DNA from: Gammaproteobacteria bacterium
GTDB lineage: Bacteria; Pseudomonadota; Gammaproteobacteria; Magnimaribacterales; TMED112
Length of the DNA stretch: 14,074 nt
Reading direction: 5' to 3'
Assembly: GCA_002684055.1 (NCBI GenBank)
Contig: NYUL01000032.1
Coordinates: 1-14,074 of the forward strand
Shown here: piece after piece, positions 6,702 through 14,074 of the stretch
Layout of the letters: each line of letters opens with the position of its first letter
Position numbering within the stretch: position 1 is the stretch's first letter
Notes under the pieces: generated by a model
Databases searched by the model: none
Seen by the model: only the letters and a program-made list of their open reading frames with translations
Told to the model about the DNA's origin: nothing
Position numbers and translations under genes: made by a program

Positions 6702-6764
6702 ATGGTTACAAAAGCATGGATATTAGTAGGGCTATGGGCAGTTCTTACCCCTCAAGGCACATAA
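6702..6764 (+). CDS. Possible 20-residue hydrophobic small ORF
   Basis: ATG to TAA gives MVTKAWILVGLWAVLTPQGT, a short basic start followed by a hydrophobic stretch. It lies in the 88-bp gap between two convergent genes, 11 bases after the secreted protein's stop. There is no Shine-Dalgarno sequence. An ORF this short is expected by chance; I list it because its composition looks like a tiny membrane peptide. The same gap shows no strong terminator: only a 5-bp stem at about 6733-6751 without a T-run. Confidence 0.15.
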   Translation: MVTKAWILVGLWAVLTPQGT

Positions 6765-6778
6765 TTACTTTTTTGAAA

Positions 6779-8380
6779 TTAATTAGATTCGTTAGTCTGA
6801 AGAAAGAAATTAAGAGGTGTTAGATTCGTTTCAGTATTTAACTCCCCTTTAACTGCAAAGACCACATCAATATCAAAGTCACTGTTGTAATCGATGAAAA
6901 TAGTAAAAGCATGATCAGTCGGCACATTTGCAAGCCCAAGCTCTTCGTTGTCTTGCGCTAGGTAGCTATAAGTTGTGACATCCTCTTCATCTGTGGTTTC
7001 AACCTTTTCAATCACAAGGAAGCTGGCTGTTGTATCGCCAAAATCTTCAAAAGACATGATTATGTCGCCACCATCAAAATCAGAGTCAAAGTCTGCTTGA
7101 ATAATGTGACTGTTCAAGCTGGTAGTAGCTTGTTTGGTATAAGAGATATCAACTTGATTCTCTAAGATATTAACCTCTCCGGTTTCATACACTCTAAGCA
7201 CAGAAGTTGGGCTCAAATCTATACCATTGGAGGGGCTTTCGTCACCCATCACTAAAATGTCTAGATCTGTATCTTGGTCATATACGATAGGCTCTACCGC
7301 TTTTGTAGTTGGAACATTGTCATACACCAAGTACTCTGCCCAGTTTGTACCATCGCCTGATTTTGGTACTGTGATAAATTTTCCAGCACCATTGCTGTCG
7401 TAAGCAGTAAAAAGAATGTCTTCATTAGAATTAGCATCAAAGTCAAAAGACAATACTTTCGAAACTGTCAGTCCAGCTAAAACCGAAGGGTCATAATCAA
7501 ACTCTTCAAATTTTGGTCCGTCAGAGGCCCCAATCTCGATCCAATATTCTTTGGTCCCAGTCAACAGATAAATATCTAATGCGACATTATTGTTTCTATC
7601 AATCAAACCAGTTGTTATCAAATCTGCATTTGCTAAATCAAGGCTTGTATCATTGGCCACCAGCTCATTATCTAGTACCAAGCCTGTGTCTGTGCCTTTA
7701 AAAAGACATATTTTTGATGTACTTAGGTTTTGTCTTTCGTAGTCAGATGAAGCACCAATGACATCTGTATAACTATCTTGGTCTAAATCTTTAGGTATTA
7801 AGGTGCTTACAGCATCACATTCGTCTGTGACAACTTCTGTAATAATTGGGAATGGCCCACCAAGTAATTGCAGTAAATGGGTTCTCACCAATGAATTATC
7901 TGCAACCTTTCTAATCTGCACTCCGAATATGACATCCGGCACTTGGTCATCATTGACATCGCCTCTAGCTTGACTGGTATAAACTACTTTTTCATCTGCA
8001 GCGTATTCTATGGTGAAATTTGGTTCATCTGCCGGCGGAGCGAATAAGAAATAGTCGCTGGTATTTTTAACAATTTCTACAGCTACTGCTTGGTTAATGA
8101 ATTCGTTGTTTCTTCGGCAATCCATTATAAATGCGCTGGTGCCTCCACGCTTTATTTCAAGTTCTTCTGTACCACTAAGTTCTTTTTCACCGACCCATCT
8201 ACCACCTGCGTAGCATTGGCTAGCATTTGAGCTCCATGTCAAAGTAAATGTATCGCCGTAATCGACGGTTTCTGAACTGGCTTCTAATTCTAGAAATAAA
8301 TCCTCAAGCGGCTCTTCTTTATCACTACAGGCTGCTAGGGCTATTAAGCTGAAAAGTATTAGTAAATTTTTAATTCTCAT
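6779..8380 (-). CDS. Lipoprotein with Ig-like domain and seven-repeat FG-GAP/VCBS-like beta-propeller
   Basis: A 533-residue predicted outer-membrane lipoprotein. The signal peptide ends in the lipobox LAAC with C18 as the lipidated residue; Ser at +2 favours the outer membrane. Residues about 30-104 form an Ig-like domain (TLTWSS at 46-51) with a likely C56-C88 disulfide. Then come seven Asp-rich loops of the calcium-binding FG-GAP/VCBS type, ending at D149, D206, D269, D321, D374, D439 and D505, for example DVNDDQVPD and DYNSDFDID. They are spaced about 52-66 residues apart, as in a seven-bladed propeller. A second pair, C188 and C225, may also bond. Such propellers often mediate binding, and none of these features implies an enzyme. 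The gene lies 31 bp after dapE in the same direction and may be the last gene of that operon. Ligand and partner are unknown. Confidence 0.85.
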   Translation of the reverse strand: MRIKNLLILFSLIALAACSDKEEPLEDLFLELEASSETVDYGDTFTLTWSSNASQCYAGGRWVGEKELSGTEELEIKRGGTSAFIMDCRRNNEFINQAVAVEIVKNTSDYFLFAPPADEPNFTIEYAADEKVVYTSQARGDVNDDQVPDVIFGVQIRKVADNSLVRTHLLQLLGGPFPIITEVVTDECDAVSTLIPKDLDQDSYTDVIGASSDYERQNLSTSKICLFKGTDTGLVLDNELVANDTSLDLANADLITTGLIDRNNNVALDIYLLTGTKEYWIEIGASDGPKFEEFDYDPSVLAGLTVSKVLSFDFDANSNEDILFTAYDSNGAGKFITVPKSGDGTNWAEYLVYDNVPTTKAVEPIVYDQDTDLDILVMGDESPSNGIDLSPTSVLRVYETGEVNILENQVDISYTKQATTSLNSHIIQADFDSDFDGGDIIMSFEDFGDTTASFLVIEKVETTDEEDVTTYSYLAQDNEELGLANVPTDHAFTIFIDYNSDFDIDVVFAVKGELNTETNLTPLNFFLQTNESN

Positions 8381-8411
8381 ATTTCGACAATGTCTATTCT
8401 ATACAAAAAGT

Positions 8412-9539
8412 TCAGTTATTTGTCTCTTCATTTAGATTTAATAAGATTTGATAGTAAATATCTGTTAATCGTTCCAATTCTTCCTTCTCTATCTTTTCAT
8501 TGATTTTATGTATTGTTTCAAATTTAGGGCCGAGCTCAACAATTTCACAGCCAGTTTTTGCCATAAATCTGCCATCTGATGTTCCACCGGAACAAGATAA
8601 GGCCGTATCAAATGCTTGAACTTCACTAATACTCTTTTGCACTACCTCAGTGAATAACTTTGGCTCCGAATAAAAGGGCTTGGCATTCAAATCGAATTGT
8701 ATCTTATGTTTAATGCCTTCAGCTTCGAGAAAATTTGTAACCTTAGTTTGTATCTCATCTCCAGTTATCTGTGTTGAGAATCTTAAATTAAATTTCAGAT
8801 TAAGATTATTGGGAGTAACATTATGTGCCCCAACTCCAGCAGATATATTGGTTAGTTGAAGCGATGTTGGTGGAAAATGTTCATTTCCTTCATCCCACAC
8901 CTCAGATAATAATTTATCTAAAAATGGCACAACCTTATGTATTGGGTTATCAACTCGAGCAGGATAAGCTGCGTGCCCTTGTTTACCTAAGACCTCTAGC
9001 TCTATATTGATGGAGCCTCTTCTCCCAATTCTGATATTGTCGCCAACTGTTTCTATAGTAGATGGTTCGCCAATTAGGCAATAATCTACAACTTCCCCTC
9101 TTTGCAATAATTCATCAACGACTTTGACGGTTCCATCTCTAGATGGTCCTTCTTCATCTGCAGTGATAATAAAACCCAGTGAAAAATTTAGATCATCAGG
9201 GTTAATTCTAGACAAGGCCGACATAAAGCAAGCAATGCCACCTTTCATATCACCTGTGCCTCTACCATAGATATAAGTCCCATCATCATGTCCAGAAAAG
9301 GGGGCATGATCCCATTGTTCAATGGGGCCGGTTGGTACCACATCTACATGGCCCAGGAATATTAATAGGGGACCAGGTTTGCGATTAATGCTCCAGAGGT
9401 TTTTGACTCTGCCATAAGTGAGGGTTTCGTTTACAAAGCCTCGCTTAGCTAAAAATTCTTCAATATATTTTAGACAGCCAGCATCATTGGGTGTGATTGA
9501 TTCTTTGCGAACCAAATCTTGCGTTATTTGTATTTCCAA
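8412..9539 (-). CDS. dapE: Succinyl-diaminopimelate desuccinylase
   Basis: M20-family metalloenzyme that removes succinate from N-succinyl-LL-diaminopimelate, supplying diaminopimelate for lysine and peptidoglycan. At 375 residues it matches E. coli DapE. The zinc and catalytic residues are all present: H64 and D66 in GHVDVVPTG, D97 in GRGTGDMKGG, E129 (general base) and E130 in TADEEG, E158 in IGEPS, and H344 in ETIHKINE. The SGGTSDGRF block (317-325) is also conserved. The start is TTG at 9539, two bases after the dapD stop. The residues from this TTG align with the E. coli N-terminus, and the next in-frame ATG (M98) lies beyond the first metal ligands. No Shine-Dalgarno sequence is seen, so translation probably depends on coupling to dapD. 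Confidence 0.96.
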   Translation of the reverse strand: MEIQITQDLVRKESITPNDAGCLKYIEEFLAKRGFVNETLTYGRVKNLWSINRKPGPLLIFLGHVDVVPTGPIEQWDHAPFSGHDDGTYIYGRGTGDMKGGIACFMSALSRINPDDLNFSLGFIITADEEGPSRDGTVKVVDELLQRGEVVDYCLIGEPSTIETVGDNIRIGRRGSINIELEVLGKQGHAAYPARVDNPIHKVVPFLDKLLSEVWDEGNEHFPPTSLQLTNISAGVGAHNVTPNNLNLKFNLRFSTQITGDEIQTKVTNFLEAEGIKHKIQFDLNAKPFYSEPKLFTEVVQKSISEVQAFDTALSCSGGTSDGRFMAKTGCEIVELGPKFETIHKINEKIEKEELERLTDIYYQILLNLNEETNN

Positions 9540-9541
9540 AA

Positions 9542-10423
9542 TTAATTATTGTCGTGCAAAACTTTATTTAGTTTGAATTCACTTTTTTTTGGTTTTGCGC
9601 ATACTTTCCCTGAAAGAGAATCCCTAAAATATAAGATACCATCTTTGCCGCTCAGCTCTAAGGCCTTTACTACTTTATTGTCATCCAAGATTGTTACTTT
9701 GGTTCCTGCGGTGATGTATAAGCCTGCTTCTACTGTGCAGTCATTTCCTAAAGAGATGCCTATGCCAGCATTAGCTCCAAGCAGACACCTTTCGCCCACA
9801 CTGATCACCTCTTTATTGCCACCAGAAAGAGTGCCCATTGTGGAGGAGCCACCCCCAAGATCTGAGTCTTTTCCAACAAATACTCCAGCAGAGATCCTGC
9901 CTTCAATCATGTTGGGGCCTTCTGTTCCTGCGTTATAGTTCACAAAACCTTCATGCATAATTGTTGTGCCTTTGCCCAGATATGCACCTAAACGTACACG
10001 GCTAGAATCAGCAATTCTGACCCCTTCAGGCACAATGTAATCTGTCATTGGTGGAAATTTATCCAGGGCATATATTTTTAAAGTCTCATCAGTTAGCAAG
10101 CCATGTAAAGACTCTGCTCTTATCGGGCCGTTAGAGGTCCAGGCTATATTAGGCAATACCGAAAAAATATTGTCTAAATTCAATTGATTAGGCCTAAAAA
10201 AACGAAGAGATAGCAGGTAAAGCTTCAGCCAAGCTGTAGGAATATCTTCAATAGGCTGATCATCTATCAGGTATGTAATTATTTTGGATGAATTAGAATT
10301 TTCGTTTTCTAATTGAAAGCCATTCTTGTGAGAATCTGTCGGTAAAAACTCTTGATAACTTATGCTCAGCAAACCATCTTCATCGCGCTGTGCAATTCCA
10401 TGAGCTTCTAAAGGCAATTTCAT
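9542..10423 (-). CDS. dapD: Tetrahydrodipicolinate N-succinyltransferase, Pseudomonas type
   Basis: Left-handed beta-helix acyltransferase that puts succinyl from succinyl-CoA onto tetrahydrodipicolinate, the step before DapC and DapE in the succinylase lysine pathway. Residues about 132-245 show hexapeptide-type repeats and the conserved blocks MHEGFVNYNAGTEG (156-169), SDLGGGSSTMGTLSGG (187-202) and NAGIGISLG (218-226). These resemble the longer Pseudomonas-type DapD, not the 274-residue E. coli enzyme. At 293 residues it is about 50 shorter than my recollection of the Pseudomonas protein; the missing length is N-terminal. The ATG at 10423 lies 5 bases after the map stop, with GGGGA about 9 bases upstream as a plausible ribosome site. 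It sits between map and dapE; glnD, which lies between map and dapD in E. coli, is absent. Confidence 0.93.
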   Translation of the reverse strand: MKLPLEAHGIAQRDEDGLLSISYQEFLPTDSHKNGFQLENENSNSSKIITYLIDDQPIEDIPTAWLKLYLLSLRFFRPNQLNLDNIFSVLPNIAWTSNGPIRAESLHGLLTDETLKIYALDKFPPMTDYIVPEGVRIADSSRVRLGAYLGKGTTIMHEGFVNYNAGTEGPNMIEGRISAGVFVGKDSDLGGGSSTMGTLSGGNKEVISVGERCLLGANAGIGISLGNDCTVEAGLYITAGTKVTILDDNKVVKALELSGKDGILYFRDSLSGKVCAKPKKSEFKLNKVLHDNN

Positions 10424-10428
10424 TAAAA

Positions 10429-11187
10429 TTAATCCCCTAAAGTCAAAATCTCATGACCATCTTTGGTTACAGCCACAGTATGTTCCCATTGGGCTGAAAG
10501 TTTTCCATCTTTGGTTACTACAGTCCAACCATCATTTAGTACTTTTGAATGGTGGGTCCCAAGATTTATCATAGGTTCAATTGTGAAACACATCCCTTCC
10601 TCAAGTTTGAGACCTTCTCCTTTTTGACCATAGTGCATAACTTGTGGTTCCTCATGATAGGTTTGTCCAATTCCATGCCCACAATAGTCCCGAACAACTG
10701 AGTAATGATTTTTTTCGGCTAATGCTTGGATAGCGAAGCCAACATCACCTAAGGTAGCACCTGGTTTTACTTCATTGATGCCTGCAAATAAACAATCTTT
10801 TGTCACATCTACCAATCTTTTAGCATGAGCAGGCACTTTGCCAACCAAATACATTCTTGAGGTATCACCATGCCAGCCATCGTCAATAACTGTGACGTCA
10901 ATATTAACTATATCGCCATTTTTTAATGCTTTAGCTTCACTTGGAATACCATGGCAAATTACATTATTGATAGATGTGCAGAGGGTCTTTGGAAAACCGC
11001 TATAACCAATATTTGCAGGGATACACTTAAGCTCTTCGGTAATGTAATCAAAAGCTAATTGATCCAATTCACCAGTGGTAACTCCTGGTACTACATGTTC
11101 TGTTAACATTTCCAAAACACTTGCTGCCTTTTGACCAGCAATTTTCATTTTTTCAATGTCTTTTTTGCTCTTCAATGAAAATGACAT
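10429..11187 (-). CDS. map: Methionine aminopeptidase, type I
   Basis: Cytoplasmic metalloenzyme that removes the initiator methionine from nascent proteins. The 252 residues are standard for bacterial type Ia. All five metal ligands fall at the E. coli numbering: D97, D108, H171, E204 and E235; H79 and the YCGHGIG block (168-174) are also present. The N-terminus MSFSLKSKKDIEKM fits the family and supports the ATG at 11187; no clear Shine-Dalgarno sequence precedes it. It is the first gene of the minus-strand run map-dapD-dapE-lipoprotein, with 5- and 2-bp gaps to the next genes, and is divergent from carA across 64 bp. In many gammaproteobacteria map neighbours rpsB/tsf and glnD, which are not seen here. 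Confidence 0.97.
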   Translation of the reverse strand: MSFSLKSKKDIEKMKIAGQKAASVLEMLTEHVVPGVTTGELDQLAFDYITEELKCIPANIGYSGFPKTLCTSINNVICHGIPSEAKALKNGDIVNIDVTVIDDGWHGDTSRMYLVGKVPAHAKRLVDVTKDCLFAGINEVKPGATLGDVGFAIQALAEKNHYSVVRDYCGHGIGQTYHEEPQVMHYGQKGEGLKLEEGMCFTIEPMINLGTHHSKVLNDGWTVVTKDGKLSAQWEHTVAVTKDGHEILTLGD

Positions 11188-11251
11188 AGGCTGATATTCT
11201 AAATGATCTATAAATTATGTTCTAACTTCTTTATAGTATTCTGAACTAAAA
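11188..11251. promoter_or_regulatory. Divergent map / carA promoter region
   Basis: This 64-bp gap must hold or border promoters for map (minus) and carA (plus). A 7-bp inverted repeat, CTATAAA (11208-11214) and TTTATAG (11230-11236), places a TATAAA box (5 of 6 to consensus) on each strand. The plus-strand box would start carA near 11221 with a leader of about 31 bases; the minus-strand box would start map near 11223 with a leader of about 36. TATAGT at 11232-11237 is another plus-strand option. No good -35 boxes are seen at 16-18 bp. No room exists for the long control region known upstream of E. coli carAB. Confidence 0.4.
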
Positions 11252-12343
11252 ATGAAGTTTGCAGCAAAGCTACTACTTGAGAATGGAATAACATTCGAAG
11301 GTATTGGTTTTGGTTTTCAAAAAATAGGTGTTGGCGAAGTTGTTTTTAACACCTCAATTACTGGTTACCAAGAGATTCTTACTGATCCATCATACGATGG
11401 CCAAATGATTACATTCACGTATCCTCACATAGGCAATACAGGCATAAATTTTGAGGATAACGAATCCAAAAAGATTGCAGCACGGGGCATGATTGTAAAA
11501 AATTTCTGTGATTTCCCCAGCAACCATAGATCTAAAATGTCACTTGAGGAATTTTTGGTAGAGCAAAAAACCATCTGCATATCTGATATTGATACAAGAC
11601 ACTTGACCAAAATTCTTAGAGATGAGGGTTGTAAAATAGGGGCAATATATCCTACCCAGGTTTTTACAGACGAAGAAGCTGCTTCTGAAATTAAGAAATT
11701 TGGTGGTATGGAAGGTAAAAATTTTACTGAAAATGTTGCCGTCAAAGCGCCTTATTCTTATGGGTCTCCTGACGCAAAGAAAAAATTTAAGATCGTCGCA
11801 GTAGATTTTGGAATAAAGGAAAATATCCTGCGCATCATGAAAAATTTGGGAGGGGATATTGAAGTTGTTCCGCCACACACCACTGCTGAAGCTGTTGAAG
11901 AAATGCAACCAGATGGCATATTTCTGTCAAATGGGCCTGGAGATCCAAGCGTCCTTGAATCAGCGGTCTCAGAGGTGAAAAAGATGATGAATTTGGGCTT
12001 ACCAATCTTTGGTATTTGTCTTGGTCATCAAATAATGTCTTTGGCCTACGATTTAAAAATTGAAAAAATGCCGTTTGGTCATCATGGAGCAAATCATCCC
12101 GTCCATGACCTAAAAAACAATACTGTCTTTATCACTTCTCAAAACCATAATTTTGCAGTGGCTGATGTTGAGGGCAGGGATGATATTAATATTACACATA
12201 GATCATTATTCGATGGTTCAATTCAAGGTATTGAGCATGCCTCTAAACCTTTTTATTCCATACAGTGCCATCCTGAAGCAAGCCCAGGTCCAAAAGAATT
12301 TGAAGTCCTTTTTAAACGATTTTTTGGGGATATGAATGCCTAA
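11252..12343 (+). CDS. carA: Carbamoyl-phosphate synthase small (glutaminase) subunit
   Basis: Hydrolyses glutamine and passes ammonia to CarB for carbamoyl phosphate, the precursor of arginine and pyrimidines. The N-terminal CarA domain carries FNTSITGYQEILTDPSY (32-48). The class I glutamine amidotransferase domain (about 178-360) has the nucleophile C256 in GICLGHQ and its partners H340 and E342 in CHPEASPGP, each offset by 13 from the E. coli residues, plus SNGPGDPS (226-233). At 363 residues it is slightly shorter than E. coli CarA (382). The ATG at 11252 gives a normal family start; no strong Shine-Dalgarno sequence is visible. Its last 8 bases overlap carB, so the two subunits are probably coupled. 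It is divergent from map rather than following dapB as in some gammaproteobacteria. Confidence 0.97.
   Translation: MKFAAKLLLENGITFEGIGFGFQKIGVGEVVFNTSITGYQEILTDPSYDGQMITFTYPHIGNTGINFEDNESKKIAARGMIVKNFCDFPSNHRSKMSLEEFLVEQKTICISDIDTRHLTKILRDEGCKIGAIYPTQVFTDEEAASEIKKFGGMEGKNFTENVAVKAPYSYGSPDAKKKFKIVAVDFGIKENILRIMKNLGGDIEVVPPHTTAEAVEEMQPDGIFLSNGPGDPSVLESAVSEVKKMMNLGLPIFGICLGHQIMSLAYDLKIEKMPFGHHGANHPVHDLKNNTVFITSQNHNFAVADVEGRDDINITHRSLFDGSIQGIEHASKPFYSIQCHPEASPGPKEFEVLFKRFFGDMNA
12326..12330 (+). promoter_or_regulatory. carB ribosome binding site
   Basis: GGGGA inside the last codons of carA, 5 bases before the carB ATG at 12336. It supports that start over the out-of-frame ATG at 12332. Confidence 0.6.
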
Positions 12344-14074
12344 AAGAGAAGATTTAAAGACAATCTTAATTGTTGGTTCAGGCCCAATTATTATAGGCCA
12401 AGCTTGCGAATTTGATTATTCAGGCACTCAAGCATGTAAGGCCCTCAGAGAGAATGGGTACAGAGTCGTATTGGTTAATTCTAACCCTGCAACCATCATG
12501 ACAGATCCTGAGATCGCAGATGCAACATACATAGAGCCAGTTGATTGGCAATCACTAGAGAAAATTATTGAGAAAGAAAAACCTGATGCGATTCTACCAA
12601 CCATGGGAGGTCAAACTGGTTTAAATGTTTCATTAGAGTTAGCTAAAAGAGGCATACTTGATAAGCATTCCGTTGAGATGATTGGGGCTAATAGAGAGGC
12701 AATCGATAACGCTGAAGATCGGGAAAAATTTGATAATTGTATGAAGGAGTTAGGTCTTGAAACTCCAAGATCTGGATTCGCTCACTCTATGGAGGATGCC
12801 TGGAAAATACATAAAGACATTGGTTTGCCATGTGTAATAAGACCATCTTTTACTATGGGTGGCACCGGTGGTGGCATTGCTTATAACCTGAAAGAATTTG
12901 AGGAAATTTGTATGAATGGCCTGAAATTATCACCAACCAAAGAGCTTTTGATTGATGAATCACTTGTTGGCTGGAAAGAATTTGAGATGGAAGTGGTGAG
13001 AGACAAAAATGATAATTGCATCATTGTCTGTTCTATCGAAAATGTAGATCCAATGGGAGTGCATACAGGCGATTCAATAACAGTTGCGCCTGCTCAAACT
13101 TTAACCGACAAGGAATACCAAGAAATGCGCGATGCATCTTTCAAAGTATTAAGAAAAATTGGCGTAGAAACTGGTGGTTCAAATGTGCAATTTGCTCAAG
13201 ACCCACAGACAGGCAGATTAGTGGTTATTGAAATGAACCCGCGAGTAAGTAGATCTTCAGCGCTAGCGTCAAAAGCTACAGGCTTTCCAATCGCAAAAGT
13301 AGCTGCACTCTTAGCTGTTGGCTATACATTAGATGAGTTAAAAAATGATATTACAGATGGCAAGACTCCTGCATCGTTTGAGCCAACTATTGATTATGTT
13401 GTTACCAAAATACCACGTTTTAATTTTGAGAAATTTCCTGAGACCGATTCAAGACTAACAACTCAAATGAAATCAGTGGGCGAAGTCATGGCGATTGGAA
13501 GAAACTTTCAAGAATCATTCCAAAAAGCCATTCGATCTATGGAAAATGGTTTGGTTGGTTTATCAAGTATCTTAAAAGAAAACGAAGGCAATGGTGCATT
13601 AAAGCTAGAGCTTTCAACACCAGGTGAAAGGAGGCTTTGGTTCATTGCTGATGCATTTAGAAGGGGCTGGTCAATGCAAGAAGTATTTGATTCTTGCCAA
13701 GTTGATCGGTGGTTCCTCCATCAAATAAAAGAATTAGTAAACGATGAAAAAATCATATCTGAGTCAAAACTTAGCGACTTAGACAAGACGACATTGAAGT
13801 CTTATAAGAAGAAGGGTTTTTCTGATGCCAGGATAGCAGATCTTCTGGGTGCTGCAGAACAGGAAGTAAGAGACCATAGATATGGTTTAGCTGTACACCC
13901 TGTTTTCAAACGAGTTGACTCATGTGCTGCTGAATTCGATAGCACTACTAATTACCTCTATTCCACTTACGATGAATACAACGAATCAGAAGTTTCTACT
14001 AAGAAAAAAGTTATTGTCCTTGGTAGCGGTCCCAATCGAATTGGTCAAGGCATAGAATTTGATTACTGCTGTGT
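12336..14074 (+). CDS. carB: Carbamoyl-phosphate synthase large subunit, N-terminal 579 residues (cut by window edge)
   Basis: Synthetase subunit that makes carbamoyl phosphate from bicarbonate, ammonia and two ATP. I translated 579 codons from the ATG at 12336 with no stop before the window end. The start MPKREDLKTILIVGSGP matches E. coli. The first ATP-grasp (carboxyphosphate) domain, about 1-400, carries R129, R169, E215, E299 and N301 at E. coli numbering. The oligomerisation domain spans about 401-555, and the second synthetase half begins with VLGSGPNRIGQGIEFDY (561-577), repeating the GSGP motif of the first half. Roughly the last 490 residues, with the carbamoyl-phosphate and allosteric domains, lie outside the window. 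The ATG overlaps the carA stop by 8 bases and has a GGGGA ribosome site. Confidence 0.98.
   Translation, partial: MPKREDLKTILIVGSGPIIIGQACEFDYSGTQACKALRENGYRVVLVNSNPATIMTDPEIADATYIEPVDWQSLEKIIEKEKPDAILPTMGGQTGLNVSLELAKRGILDKHSVEMIGANREAIDNAEDREKFDNCMKELGLETPRSGFAHSMEDAWKIHKDIGLPCVIRPSFTMGGTGGGIAYNLKEFEEICMNGLKLSPTKELLIDESLVGWKEFEMEVVRDKNDNCIIVCSIENVDPMGVHTGDSITVAPAQTLTDKEYQEMRDASFKVLRKIGVETGGSNVQFAQDPQTGRLVVIEMNPRVSRSSALASKATGFPIAKVAALLAVGYTLDELKNDITDGKTPASFEPTIDYVVTKIPRFNFEKFPETDSRLTTQMKSVGEVMAIGRNFQESFQKAIRSMENGLVGLSSILKENEGNGALKLELSTPGERRLWFIADAFRRGWSMQEVFDSCQVDRWFLHQIKELVNDEKIISESKLSDLDKTTLKSYKKKGFSDARIADLLGAAEQEVRDHRYGLAVHPVFKRVDSCAAEFDSTTNYLYSTYDEYNESEVSTKKKVIVLGSGPNRIGQGIEFDYCC

Noticed and set aside
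6180..6742. Inverted match AACTGCCC (6180-6187) and GGGCAGTT (6735-6742) flanking the secreted protein gene, as possible element ends
   Set aside because: Only 8 bp long, one copy belongs to the terminator stem, and there is no transposase or target duplication.
9549..9938. Plus-strand 129-codon frame antisense to dapD
   Set aside because: It lies opposite the conserved beta-helix repeats of DapD and has no family features; its length follows from DapD codon bias.
11425..12092. Three minus-strand frames antisense to carA
   Set aside because: They overlap each other and lie opposite conserved CarA residues; no start signals or recognisable protein features.
1..14074. Search for tRNA, rRNA, CRISPR arrays, insertion sequences, phage genes, toxin-antitoxin pairs or a novel defence cluster
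   Set aside because: Reading both strands showed none of these; nearly all of the sequence is covered by housekeeping genes, so no exotic multi-gene system is claimed.

Overview
The window is AT-rich bacterial chromosome with very tight gene packing: 1- to 23-bp gene overlaps and three divergent gene pairs separated by only 24 to 64 bp. Gene content and order (valS-holC-pepA divergent from lptF-lptG, a Pseudomonas-type dapD, carAB) point to a gammaproteobacterium. The AT content and compactness suggest a streamlined, perhaps marine, lineage such as SAR86. The lineage is inferred from gene content and has not been tested.

Left part (1-4609). On the minus strand pepA (leucyl aminopeptidase), holC (DNA polymerase III chi) and valS (valyl-tRNA synthetase, cut by the window edge) form a translationally coupled operon joined twice by TAATG. 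Divergent from pepA, lptF and lptG encode the two permease subunits of the lipopolysaccharide exporter. A minus-strand RDD-family membrane protein overlaps the 3' end of lptG tail to tail.

Middle (4607-8380). Starting almost back to back with the RDD gene is a plus-strand POT-family, proton-coupled peptide transporter that ends in a clear intrinsic terminator. A small secreted protein of unknown function follows. Convergent to it is a 533-residue lipoprotein with an Ig-like domain and seven FG-GAP/VCBS-like Asp-rich repeats, predicted to fold as a surface beta-propeller.

Right part (8412-14074). The lipoprotein gene is the last of a minus-strand run map, dapD, dapE, lipoprotein: methionine aminopeptidase, two consecutive lysine/diaminopimelate enzymes, then the lipoprotein. 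Divergent from map, carA and carB encode carbamoyl-phosphate synthetase; carB is cut by the right edge after about 579 residues.

The named genes are housekeeping functions: translation, peptide uptake and breakdown, envelope assembly, and lysine, arginine and pyrimidine precursors. I see no tRNA, rRNA, CRISPR, IS element or phage signal, and no convincing undescribed multi-gene system. The least explained parts are the propeller lipoprotein, the small secreted protein, and the way promoters are squeezed into neighbouring genes or terminators. No stretch over 300 bases lacks a gene.
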